In this document: positions 34,370 through 42,032 of the stretch, in pieces
Layout: every line of letters begins with the position of its first letter
Numbering within the stretch: the first letter of the stretch is position 1
Source: Micromonospora sp. MA102
Lineage (GTDB): Bacteria; Actinomycetota; Actinomycetes; Mycobacteriales; Micromonosporaceae
Direction of reading: 5' to 3'
Length of the DNA stretch: 64,000 bases
NCBI RefSeq assembly: GCF_025460765.1
Contig: NZ_JAMWEG010000005.1
Coordinates: 248,001 to 312,000 of the forward strand
Notes under the pieces: generated by a model
Database searches by the model: none
What the model was told of the DNA's origin: nothing
What the model saw: the letters and a program-made list of their open reading frames with translations, nothing else
Position numbers and translations under genes: made by a program

Positions 34370-35569
34370 ATGAACGACAGGACCGTGCTCATCTCCGGCG
34401 CCGGCGTGGCCGGCCCGGCCCTCGCCTTCTGGCTGCGCCGGCAGGGCTTCGCCGTGACCGTGGTGGAGAACGCCCCCGGGCTGCGTCCCGGCGGGCAGAC
34501 GGTCGACGTGCGGGGGACCGCCCGCCAGGTGGTCGACCTGATGGGGCTGACCGACCGGATCCGGGCCGCGACCGTCCGGGAGCAGGGCATGGCGTACGTC
34601 GACGGGCGGGGCGAGACGCGCGCCCGGCTGCCGGTGCACGCCTTCGGCGGGGAGGGCATCGTCGCCGACATCGAGATCGAGCGCGGCGACCTGGCCCGGC
34701 TGCTCTACGAGGCCACCCGGGACGACGTCGAGTACGTCTTCGACGACTCGATCGAGACCCTGGACCAGACCGGGGACGGCGTGCGGCTCACCTTCACCCG
34801 CTCCGCCCCGCGCACCGTCGACCTGGTGATCGGCGCGGACGGCTCGCACTCCCGCACCCGGGCGCTCGCCTTCGGCCCCGAGTCGGCGTACGTCCGGCCG
34901 CTCGGCGCGTACCTGGCCTACTTCTCCACGCCGTACCGGGACGAGACCGGATGGTTCCTGCTGCACAACGCGCCGGGCGGCCGGGTGGTCGGCACCCGCC
35001 CGACCCGGGACGGCCGGACCGCAGCCTTCTTCAGCTTCCGCTCCGGCGAACTCGACGTGGACCGCCGCGACCGGGCCGCCCAGCAACGGCTGCTCGCCGA
35101 GCGTTTCGCCGACGTCGGTTGGCGCGCCGCCGACCTGCTGGCCGCCGCGCCGGCCGCCGGCGACTTCTACTTCGACCGGTACGGCCAGGTGCGGATGGAC
35201 TCGTGGAGCGCCGGGCGGGTGGCGCTGCTCGGCGACGCCGCCTGGTGCCCGTCCCCGCTCACCGGGCAGGGCACCAGCCTCGCGCTGGTCGGCGCGTACC
35301 TGCTGGCCGGCGAGCTGGCGGCGGCGCGGGGCGACCACGCGGTGGCCTACCGCCGCTACGAGGAGCTGCTGCGCCCGCACGTGACGCGCAGCCAGGAGCT
35401 CCCGGGCGGCGGCATCTCCGGTTTCCTGCCGGCCAGCCGGGCCGCGATCCGGATGCGCGACCTGTCGATGCGGGCCATGACCTCCCGCCCGCTGCGCGGG
35501 CTCGCCACCCGCCTCTTCTTCAGCAAGGCCGACGGGATCGACCTGCCGGAGTACGCGGCCGCCCGCTGA
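34370..35569 (+). CDS. FAD-dependent aromatic-ring monooxygenase (PHBH/TetX class)
   Basis: A 399-residue group A flavoprotein monooxygenase. FAD motifs: GxGxxG in SGAGVAGPALAFWLRRQG (~8-25), the DG motif in VIGADGSHSRTRALAFG (~153) and the GD motif in ALLGDAAWCPSPLTGQGTSL (~290). Such enzymes hydroxylate aromatic compounds or inactivate antibiotics such as tetracyclines and rifamycins, and pairing with a TetR-like regulator is common. The substrate is unknown. ATG 34370 follows AGGAG; an in-frame GTG 27 bp upstream lacks this. Soluble. Confidence 0.88.
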   Translation: MNDRTVLISGAGVAGPALAFWLRRQGFAVTVVENAPGLRPGGQTVDVRGTARQVVDLMGLTDRIRAATVREQGMAYVDGRGETRARLPVHAFGGEGIVADIEIERGDLARLLYEATRDDVEYVFDDSIETLDQTGDGVRLTFTRSAPRTVDLVIGADGSHSRTRALAFGPESAYVRPLGAYLAYFSTPYRDETGWFLLHNAPGGRVVGTRPTRDGRTAAFFSFRSGELDVDRRDRAAQQRLLAERFADVGWRAADLLAAAPAAGDFYFDRYGQVRMDSWSAGRVALLGDAAWCPSPLTGQGTSLALVGAYLLAGELAAARGDHAVAYRRYEELLRPHVTRSQELPGGGISGFLPASRAAIRMRDLSMRAMTSRPLRGLATRLFFSKADGIDLPEYAAAR

Positions 35570-35620
35570 CGGTGGCGCCACCACATGTCGACGGCCGCCG
35601 ATCAGTTCGGTTGGCGGTGG

Positions 35621-35652
35621 ACGGGCCCGCCCCCTATGGGGAGCGGGCCCGT
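35621..35652 (+). terminator. Strong hairpin between the monooxygenase and liv leader
   Basis: ACGGGCCCGC-CCCC-TAT-GGGG-A-GCGGGCCCGT: two stacked stems (10 and 4 bp) with a single bulged A and a 3-nt loop. It probably ends the monooxygenase transcript. It lies just before the possible liv leader ORF, so a role in a liv leader RNA is also possible. Confidence 0.6.
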
Positions 35653-35683
35653 CCCATGGGGGGTGAATGTGTGGAGGATCGAC

Positions 35684-35737
35684 ATGGCTCGACTCCGCCG
35701 GTGCGCCGTAGGTTTCCTGCACGCGACGGCCCTGTGA
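35684..35737 (+). CDS. Possible 17-residue leader peptide of the liv operon
   Basis: ATG 35684 has a perfect GGAGG (35673-35677) at 6-nt spacing and opens a 17-codon frame, MARLRRCAVGFLHATAL, ending at TGA 35735-35737, 52 bp before livG. It contains three Leu and one Val and codons rare in this genome (CGA, GTA, GGT). A translated leader could couple branched-chain amino-acid supply to livG expression. No clear terminator/antiterminator pair was found, so this rests on the ribosome site and position. Confidence 0.35.
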   Translation: MARLRRCAVGFLHATAL

Positions 35738-35789
35738 CCCCGGTCACCGACCTGGCCGGCGCGATGGTGGACCTGCGGAGGGTGAGGCG

Positions 35790-36551
35790 ATGGCCGGGCA
35801 AGCGATCCTGTCGGCCCGAGGGCTGACCCGGGACTTCCGGGGCTTCCGGGCGGTCGACGGGGTCGACCTCGACGTGGCGCCGGAGACCGTGCACGCCCTG
35901 GTGGGGCCGAACGGCGCCGGCAAGACCACCCTGTTCAACCTGCTCACCGGCTTCCTCCCGCCCAGCGCCGGGCGGATCGAGCTGGCCGGCCGGGACGTCA
36001 CCGGCCTGCCCCCGGAACGGGTCGCCCGGCTCGGCGTGGCCCGCTCCTTCCAGATCACCAGCCTCTTTCCGCAGTTGGGCGCGCGGGAGCACGTCGAGCT
36101 GGCCCTCCAGGCTCCCAGCGGGCTGGGGTGGCGGTTCTGGCGCTCGGCGAAGCTCATGCGCCGCTACCGCGACCGGGCCGACGAGCTGCTCGCCATGGTC
36201 GGCCTCGCCGAGCTGGCCGAGGCACCGGCCGAGGCCCTCGCGTACGGGCGCAAGCGCGCCCTGGAGCTGGCCATCGCGCTCGCCCTCGACCCGAAGGTGC
36301 TGCTGCTCGACGAGCCCACCGCCGGGATGGGGCTGGAGGACGTGGACCGCACCGTCGACCTGATCGCCCGGGTCCGCGCGGGCCGGACCGTGGTCATGGT
36401 CGAACACAACATGAGCGTGGTCGGCCGGCTCGCCGACACGGTCACCGTCCTGCAGGCCGGCAAGGTCCTGGTGGAGGGGCCGTACGAGCAGGTCCGCGCC
36501 GACGAGCGGGTCATCACCGCCTACCTGGGAGCCGCGGATGCTGCGCATTGA
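35790..36551 (+). CDS. livG: Branched-chain amino-acid ABC transporter ATP-binding protein LivG
   Basis: A 253-residue ATPase subunit. Walker A GPNGAGKTTLFN (~residues 38-49), LivG-type Q-loop SFQITSLFPQL, signature-region variant LAYGRKRALELAIAL (~152) in place of LSGGQ, Walker B VLLLDEPTAGM and switch His in MVEHNM. The AYGRKR form is usual for LivG-like proteins. The ATG is preceded by CGGAGGGTGAGG. It begins the operon livG-livF-livJ-livH-livM and overlaps livF by 14 bp. Confidence 0.93.
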   Translation: MAGQAILSARGLTRDFRGFRAVDGVDLDVAPETVHALVGPNGAGKTTLFNLLTGFLPPSAGRIELAGRDVTGLPPERVARLGVARSFQITSLFPQLGAREHVELALQAPSGLGWRFWRSAKLMRRYRDRADELLAMVGLAELAEAPAEALAYGRKRALELAIALALDPKVLLLDEPTAGMGLEDVDRTVDLIARVRAGRTVVMVEHNMSVVGRLADTVTVLQAGKVLVEGPYEQVRADERVITAYLGAADAAH

Positions 36552-37230
36552 GAACCTCTCCGCCTGGTACGGCGAGGCCCAGGTGCTGCGGGAGGTGAGC
36601 CTGGAGGTGGCCGCCGGCGAGGTGGTCACCCTGGTCGGGCGCAACGGCGCCGGCAAGTCCACGCTGCTGCGCTGCGTCATGGGACTGCACCCCGGCCAGC
36701 GCGGCACGGTCAGCTTCGCCGATCGGGACGTCACGAAGCTGCCCGCGTACAAGCGGGCGCGGCTGGGGCTCGGCTGGGTCCCCGACGACCGGGGCGCGTA
36801 CGCCACCCTGACCGTCACCGAGAACCTGACGCTGCCGCCCCGGGTCGGCCCGGACCCGTGGCCCCTGGAACGGGTCTACGAGGCGTTCCCCGCCCTCTAC
36901 AGCCGGCGGGACTCGGCGGCCACCATGCTCTCCGGCGGCGAGCAGCAGATGCTCGCGCTGGCCCGGGTGCTGCGCATGGGCGCCCGGCTGCTGCTCTGCG
37001 ACGAGCCCACCGAGGGCCTGTCCCCACTGCTCGTGCAGCAGGTCGGTGACCTGTTGCGCGAGGCCAAGAGGCACGGCGTGACCGTGCTGCTGGTCGAGCA
37101 GAACCTGCACTTCGCCACCGGCGTCGCCGACCGGCACTACCTGCTGGCCGAGGGACGGATCGCGGAGGCGATGGACAACTCCGAGGTGCGCTCGCGGGAG
37201 CGCGAGCTGCTCGCGTACCTCGGCATCTGA
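36538..37230 (+). CDS. livF: Branched-chain amino-acid ABC transporter ATP-binding protein LivF
   Basis: A 230-residue ATPase subunit. Walker A GRNGAGKSTLL (~residues 34-44), Q-loop VPDDRGAYATLTV, signature MLSGGEQQMLALARVL (~133-148), Walker B LLLCDEPTEGLSP and VLLVEQNL. WVPDDRGAY...LTVTENL is the LivF hallmark. It pairs with LivG to energise LivHM. The start overlaps livG by 14 bp. Confidence 0.93.
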   Translation: MLRIENLSAWYGEAQVLREVSLEVAAGEVVTLVGRNGAGKSTLLRCVMGLHPGQRGTVSFADRDVTKLPAYKRARLGLGWVPDDRGAYATLTVTENLTLPPRVGPDPWPLERVYEAFPALYSRRDSAATMLSGGEQQMLALARVLRMGARLLLCDEPTEGLSPLLVQQVGDLLREAKRHGVTVLLVEQNLHFATGVADRHYLLAEGRIAEAMDNSEVRSRERELLAYLGI

Positions 37231-37277
37231 AACGACGGCTGACCCGCGTGGACCGCGCGGTACGAAGGGATTTGGAC

Positions 37278-38528
37278 ATGCGTAGAAGCGTGGGTGTGGC
37301 CGCCGCGTCGGCGGCGGCGCTGCTGGTCGCGGGCTGCGGTGGCGGTGGCCCCCAGTCCGGTGGCGACTCGAAGCTGACCGGCGACAAGATCGTGCTGGGT
37401 GTCCTCAACGACCAGTCCGGGGCCTACTCGGAGCTGTCCGGGCGGAACTCGGTCAAGGCCGTGGAGATGGCGATCGCCGACTTCAAGGCCAAGTACGGCG
37501 ACAAGGCGGTCACCAAGAACATCAGCGTGGAGACCGCCGACCACCAGAACAAGCCGGATGTGGCCAACAGCAAGGCCCAGGAGATGTACGACCGCAAGGG
37601 CGTCGACGCCATCCTCGACGTGCCGACCTCCTCGGCCGCCCTCAAGGTCGCCGACGTGGCCAAGGAGAAGAAGAAGCTCTACTTCAACATCGGCGCGGCG
37701 ACCACCGACCTGACCGGCAAGAGCTGCAACAAGTACACGTTCCACTACGCCTACGACACCTACATGCTGGCCCACGGCACCGGCACGGTGACCACCCAGC
37801 AGGTCGGCAAGAACTGGTACATCCTCTACCCGAACTACGCGTTCGGGCAGGACATGGAGAAGAGCTTCTCCGCCGCCATCACCGCCGCCGGCGGGCAGGT
37901 GGTCGGCAAGGACGGGGCGCCGTTCCCGAACACCAGCGGCGACTACTCCTCGTTCCTGCTCAAGGCCCCCACGCTGAACCCGAAGCCGCAGGTGCTCGGC
38001 ACCATGCAGGCCGGCGCCGAGCTGGTCAACGTGGTGAAGCAGTACAACGAGTTCAAGCTGCGGGACAAGGGCGTCGGGCTGGCGGTCGGCCTCATGTTCA
38101 TCACCGACATCCACTCGCTCACCCCGGCCGCGCTCGCCGGCACCACCTACACCGACGCCTGGTACTGGAACTTCGACCAGCAGAACCGGGAGTGGGCCGA
38201 CAAGTTCCAGTCCCAGACCGGCACCCGGCCGTCCTTCGCCCACGCGGCCAACTACTCGGCGGCCATGCAGTACCTGGAGGCCGTGCAGGCCGCCGGCACC
38301 GACGACGCGGACACCGTGGTCAAGGGCCTGGAGGGCAAGGAGGTCAACGACCTCTTCCTGCGCAACGGCAAGATCCGCGCGGAGGACCACCGGGTCATCC
38401 ACGACGCCTACCTGGCGCAGGTGAAGCCGCAGGCCGAGGTCGGCGAGCCGTGGGACTACGTGAAGATCCTCAAGACCATCCCGGCGGCCGAGGCGTTCCG
38501 CGCCCCGTCGGCCGACTGCAAGATGTGA
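37278..38528 (+). CDS. livJ: Branched-chain amino-acid-type substrate-binding lipoprotein
   Basis: A 416-residue periplasmic-binding-fold type I lipoprotein. The lipobox LLVAGC lies at about residues 18-23, followed by a Gly/Ser-rich linker. The mature start is VLGVLNDQSGAYSELSGRNS, the typical HAAT ligand-binding entry (Ser/Ala-Tyr), with TSSAALKVADVAKEKKKLYF later. It delivers substrate to LivHM; ligands of this family include Leu/Ile/Val, amides and aromatic acids, so the ligand is not certain. ATG 37278 follows GAAGGG; an in-frame GTG 30 bp earlier is less likely. A 44-bp repeat begins on its stop codon. Confidence 0.9.
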   Translation: MRRSVGVAAASAAALLVAGCGGGGPQSGGDSKLTGDKIVLGVLNDQSGAYSELSGRNSVKAVEMAIADFKAKYGDKAVTKNISVETADHQNKPDVANSKAQEMYDRKGVDAILDVPTSSAALKVADVAKEKKKLYFNIGAATTDLTGKSCNKYTFHYAYDTYMLAHGTGTVTTQQVGKNWYILYPNYAFGQDMEKSFSAAITAAGGQVVGKDGAPFPNTSGDYSSFLLKAPTLNPKPQVLGTMQAGAELVNVVKQYNEFKLRDKGVGLAVGLMFITDIHSLTPAALAGTTYTDAWYWNFDQQNREWADKFQSQTGTRPSFAHAANYSAAMQYLEAVQAAGTDDADTVVKGLEGKEVNDLFLRNGKIRAEDHRVIHDAYLAQVKPQAEVGEPWDYVKILKTIPAAEAFRAPSADCKM

Positions 38529-38596
38529 GCGCGAGGAGTGAGCCGGTTTTGCGAGCCCCGCAGTCGAGAACGGAGGAAGGCGAGGTGACGAGCTGA
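38525..38596 (+). CDS. Bridging mini-ORF over the livJ-livH junction
   Basis: GTG 38525 overlaps the livJ stop (GTGA), and the frame runs 23 codons to TGA 38594-38596, which overlaps the livH ATG (TGATG). It reads (V)SARSEPVLRAPQSR followed by an acidic tail. The frame exactly joins the two genes, so ribosomes finishing livJ could pass through it into livH. The same peptide core occurs at the ruvA-ruvB junction. The peptide itself may have no function. GGAGGAAGGCGAGG near its end serves as livH ribosome site. Confidence 0.4.
   Translation: MSARSEPVLRAPQSRTEEGEVTS
38527..38570 (+). repeat. 44-bp dispersed repeat, copy 1
   Basis: It matches 49575-49618 at 42 of 44 positions; the two differences are g/t at position 21 and c/a at position 41. 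The core includes GAGCGCGAGGAGTGAGCCGG and TTTGCGAGCCCCGCAGTCG. It starts on the livJ stop codon and lies 25 bp before livH, in the direction of transcription. Confidence 0.85.
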
Positions 38597-39477
38597 TGTC
38601 AGGGTTCCTGCAGAACACGTTCAACGGGCTGGTGGGCGGGGCGTTCTACGCCCTGCTCGCCCTCGGGCTCGCGGTCATCTTCGGCATGCTCCGGGTGGTG
38701 AACTTCGCCCACGGCGCCTTCTACATGCTCGGCGCCTTCGGGGCGTACGTGCTGCTCGCCGAGGCGGGCGTGCCGTTCTGGGCCGCGTTGGTGATCATGC
38801 CGCTGGCGCTGGGCCTGCTCGGCATGGTGCTGGAGCGGGCGGTGATCCACCGGCTGACCCGGCTCGACCCGCTCTACAACTTCCTGCTCACCTTCGGCCT
38901 CACGCTGATCCTGCAGGACCTGGTGAAGTCCCGGTACGGCGTGCAGTCCAGCCCGTACGCCACCCCCGCCGAGCTGAGCGGGACCGTCGACTTCGGACTG
39001 TTCGACTTCCCCACCTACCGGGTCTTCATCCTCGGGTTCACCGTGCTGCTCTGCGTCGCGGTCTGGTGGGTGCTCGGCCGGACCCGGGTCGGCATGGTGG
39101 TCCGGGCCGCCACCGAGCGTCCCGAGCTGACCCGGGCCTTCGGCATCGACGTGGGGAGGTGGGTCACCCCGGTGTTCGGCTTCGGCATCGCCCTGGCCGG
39201 GCTGGCTGGGGTGCTCGCCGCCCCGATGCGGGCGGTGAACCCGCTCATGGGCGCCGACCTGATCATCGTGGTCTTCGCGGTGGTGGTGATCGGCGGGCTC
39301 GGTTCGATCTTCGGCTCGGTGGCCGCCGGCTTCGGCATCGGCCTGATCCAGGCGTGGGGCGAGGCGTACCTGTCGGACTTCCCGATCGTGTCGCAGACCG
39401 TCGTGTTCGTGGTGATGGCCGCGGTGCTGCTCTGGCGGCCGGCCGGCCTGTTCGGCCGAGAGGAGGCACCGGCATGA
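38596..39477 (+). CDS. livH: Branched-chain amino-acid ABC transporter permease LivH
   Basis: A 293-residue inner-membrane permease with about eight helices. It begins with the LivH signature NTFNGLVGGAFYALLALGLA and has VVNFAHGAFYMLGAF (~35-49) and GFGIALAGLAGVLAAPM, the cytoplasmic coupling region. It forms the pore with LivM. The ATG has GGAGGAAGGCGAGG within 25 bp upstream. The stop overlaps the livM start (ATGA). Confidence 0.93.
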   Translation: MSGFLQNTFNGLVGGAFYALLALGLAVIFGMLRVVNFAHGAFYMLGAFGAYVLLAEAGVPFWAALVIMPLALGLLGMVLERAVIHRLTRLDPLYNFLLTFGLTLILQDLVKSRYGVQSSPYATPAELSGTVDFGLFDFPTYRVFILGFTVLLCVAVWWVLGRTRVGMVVRAATERPELTRAFGIDVGRWVTPVFGFGIALAGLAGVLAAPMRAVNPLMGADLIIVVFAVVVIGGLGSIFGSVAAGFGIGLIQAWGEAYLSDFPIVSQTVVFVVMAAVLLWRPAGLFGREEAPA

Positions 39478-40493
39478 CCAGTGCTGTCGACACGCCCGCC
39501 GAGGAGTCGGCCCGGCCCGCCCCGCCGTCCGGGCTGCTCACCGTGGCCCGGGCGCCCGGCTGGGTCCGGTACGCGCTGCTCGCCGCCGGCCTGGTCGTGG
39601 CCATCTGGCTGCCGAACGGGCTCTACCCGGCGGTGGCCGTGGACATCCTCTGCTGGGCGCTGTTCGCCGTCTCGGTGGACCTGCTGCTCGGCTTCACCGG
39701 GCTGATGTCCTTCGGGCACGCCGCGTTCTGGGGAACCTCGGCGTACGTGACCGGCCTGGTGGCGATCCACGCCGGCCTGCCCTTCCCGGCGGCCGTGCTG
39801 GCCGGGGCGCTGGCCGCGGCGCTGCTCGCGCTGCCGATCGGCTACCTCGCGGTCAAGCGCACCGGCATCTACTTCGCCATGGTCACCCTCGCGTTCGCGC
39901 AGATGGTCTACTACGTGGCCAACGAGTGGCGCTCGGTCACGCAGGGCGAGAACGGCCTCCAGGGGGTGCCCCGGGAGTTCTTCGGCGCGGACCTCACCGA
40001 CGACTACTACTTCTACTACGCGATCCTGCCGATCGTGCTGCTCGGCCTGCTCGCCGCCTGGCGGATCGTGCACTCGCCGTTCGGACGGGTGCTGGTCGGC
40101 ATCCGGGACAACCCGGCCCGGGCCCGCGCGCTCGGCTACCCGGTGCACCGCTACAAGCTGACCGCGTTCGTCCTGTCCGGCTTCCTGGCCGGGCTCGGCG
40201 GCGGGCTCTTCGCGGTCGGCCACCGGTTCGTCTCGCTGGACGTGTTGCACTGGACCACCTCCGGCAAGGCGGTCATCGTGGTGGTGCTCGGCGGCATCGG
40301 CACCCTCTGGGGCGGCGTGCTCGGGGCGGCCCTGGTGGTCCGGCTGGAGGACTGGCTGTCGTTCTCCGGCTTCGAGGCCATCGGCCTGGTCACCGGCGGC
40401 ATCTTCGTCCTCGTGGTGCTGCTGTTCCGGCGCGGCATCTGGGGCACGATCGCCCACCTGGCGCGGCGCCGGGGCGCCGCCCGCCGCGGTTAG
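39474..40493 (+). CDS. livM: Branched-chain amino-acid ABC transporter permease LivM
   Basis: A 339-residue permease with a ~30-residue polar N-terminus and 9-10 helices. Typical LivM segments: DLLLGFTGLMSFGHAAFWGT (~77-96), AVKRTGIYFAMVTLAFAQMV, GIRDNPARARALGYPVHRYK and GGIGTLWGGVLGAALV. ATG 39474 overlaps the livH stop. A longer upstream frame runs inside livH and is not used. It ends the liv operon before a large hairpin. Confidence 0.93.
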   Translation: MTSAVDTPAEESARPAPPSGLLTVARAPGWVRYALLAAGLVVAIWLPNGLYPAVAVDILCWALFAVSVDLLLGFTGLMSFGHAAFWGTSAYVTGLVAIHAGLPFPAAVLAGALAAALLALPIGYLAVKRTGIYFAMVTLAFAQMVYYVANEWRSVTQGENGLQGVPREFFGADLTDDYYFYYAILPIVLLGLLAAWRIVHSPFGRVLVGIRDNPARARALGYPVHRYKLTAFVLSGFLAGLGGGLFAVGHRFVSLDVLHWTTSGKAVIVVVLGGIGTLWGGVLGAALVVRLEDWLSFSGFEAIGLVTGGIFVLVVLLFRRGIWGTIAHLARRRGAARRG

Positions 40494-40509
40494 TTCGCCG
40501 CGGAGAGCG

Positions 40510-40565
40510 CGGGGTGACCGTGGTCGGGCGTGGCTTGCCTTGCGCGCCCGTCACGGCCACCCCGC
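40510..40565 (+). terminator. Large imperfect hairpin after livM
   Basis: CGGGGTGACCGTG pairs with CACGGCCACCCCG with a single mismatch, and an inner GGGCG/CGCCC stem lies in the loop. It lies in the 176-bp gap before the GT87 gene and probably ends the liv transcript. The rest of the gap holds TAGGAT (40654-40659), a likely -10 for the next gene. Confidence 0.55.
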
Positions 40566-40669
40566 GTGCCCGTGTGACGGTGGGCGGTCCACTCGCTACG
40601 GTAAGTCACCAACCGCCCGAGGGGGCGTTACCCGCGGTGAGCGCGATCCGGGCTAGGATTCGGCCCACT

Positions 40670-41983
40670 ATGGTCATCCAGCGCATCCGCCGGTTCGCCG
40701 CCGGCGCGGCGGCCGATCATGCCGCCCGCCCGCGCACCCCGGTGCCGAACTGGCTCCTCGTCCCTGGTCTGGCCGTACTGGCCGTCTCGCTCGCGGCGTA
40801 CATCGCGTTCCTGCGGGAGTACCCGTTCGCCGGGACGGACTTCATGATGTACCTCGGGGCCGCCCACGCGTTCCTCGACGGGCAGCCCGTCTACCAGCTC
40901 GGGTACACCACGCTGAACCTGCCGTACACCTACCCGCCGATCACCCTGCCGTTCCTGGTCCCGCTGACCTGGTTCGACCCGCGGGTCGCCCTGAACCTGA
41001 TGAACGCGGCGGGTGTCGCGGCGATGCTCGCCGCCCTGTGGTTCACCACCAGGATGCTCGGCTACGAGGGCACCCGTGGCCGCCTCGGTGTGGTCGCCGC
41101 CATCGGTGGCGTGTTGATCTGGACCGAGCCGCTGCAGCGCAACCTCGGGCTGGGTCAGATCAACATCCTGGTCATGCTGCTGGTCGTCGCCGACCTCGCG
41201 CTGTCCGACCGCAGCCGGTTCAAGGGCATCGGGATCGGGGCCGCGACCGCGACCAAGCTGCTGCCCGGCCTCTTCGTGGTCTACCTGCTGCTCACGCGGC
41301 GGATCCGGGCCGCCGTCGTCGCGGCGGTCACCTTCGTGGGCCTCACGCTGCTGGGCGCGATCATCCAGCCGGGCGGGTCGTTCGACTACTGGCTGGCCGG
41401 GCGGGCGTTCGACTCGCACCGGGTGCTGATGATTCTCGGCCCCCGCTACGGCGGCAACCAGTCCCTGCAGGGCTTCACGGCCCGCCTGCTCGAGACCGAC
41501 GAGCAGAACACGATCTGGTGGATGCTGTCCGTGGTCGTCGTGACGGTCGCCGGCCTCGCCCTCGCGACCGCGCTCCAGCGGCACGGCGAGGAGGCCATGG
41601 GCATGGTCGTCGTCGGCCTCACCACGCTTCTCGTCTCGCCGGTGAGCTGGTCGCACTACTGGATCTGGATCGGCCCGATGGCGGTGGTGCTCGTCGACGT
41701 CGTGCGCCGCTCGCACGGCACGGCACGCGTGCTGGCCGGTGTCGTCGCGGTTGCCGCGATCCTGCCCTTCCTCATGTGGCCGGGGCCCGCCCGGACCGGC
41801 GAGATCATCCCGAGGGGCCTGATCTGGAAGGCAGGCTACCTGCACGGGCTCGCCCAGCGGCTCGCGGTTGACGCCTACGTGCCGACGGTGCTGGTACTGT
41901 TCGCGCTCGCCGCGCTCTGGCTGCTCTACCAGTGGCGGCGTGCCGGACAGGCGGTCACCCCGGCGGAACGCGTCCCGGCATGA
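40670..41983 (+). CDS. GT87-family (DUF2029) membrane glycosyltransferase
   Basis: A 437-residue polytopic membrane protein with about ten helices. The first extracytoplasmic loop holds the catalytic Asp region FAGTDFMMYLGAAHAFLDGQ (~residues 54-73), then TYPPITLPFLVPL and GQINILVMLLVVADLAL, as in polyprenyl-phosphate-mannose-dependent alpha-mannosyltransferases. It probably adds a sugar to an envelope glycolipid or glycan outside the membrane. ATG 40670 has TAGGAT 10 nt upstream; GTG 40637 would precede that promoter. The acyltransferase gene 49 bp downstream is probably in the same operon. Confidence 0.85.
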   Translation: MVIQRIRRFAAGAAADHAARPRTPVPNWLLVPGLAVLAVSLAAYIAFLREYPFAGTDFMMYLGAAHAFLDGQPVYQLGYTTLNLPYTYPPITLPFLVPLTWFDPRVALNLMNAAGVAAMLAALWFTTRMLGYEGTRGRLGVVAAIGGVLIWTEPLQRNLGLGQINILVMLLVVADLALSDRSRFKGIGIGAATATKLLPGLFVVYLLLTRRIRAAVVAAVTFVGLTLLGAIIQPGGSFDYWLAGRAFDSHRVLMILGPRYGGNQSLQGFTARLLETDEQNTIWWMLSVVVVTVAGLALATALQRHGEEAMGMVVVGLTTLLVSPVSWSHYWIWIGPMAVVLVDVVRRSHGTARVLAGVVAVAAILPFLMWPGPARTGEIIPRGLIWKAGYLHGLAQRLAVDAYVPTVLVLFALAALWLLYQWRRAGQAVTPAERVPA

Positions 41984-42032
41984 CGAGGTCCCTCCGGCCG
42001 AGTTCCACCGCCCCGACCCCGAGGAGTCGTCG

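Noticed and set aside
35790..36551. LivG as a defective ATPase because LSGGQ is replaced by AYGRKR
   Set aside because: This variant is usual for LivG-type ATPases, and the other motifs are intact.
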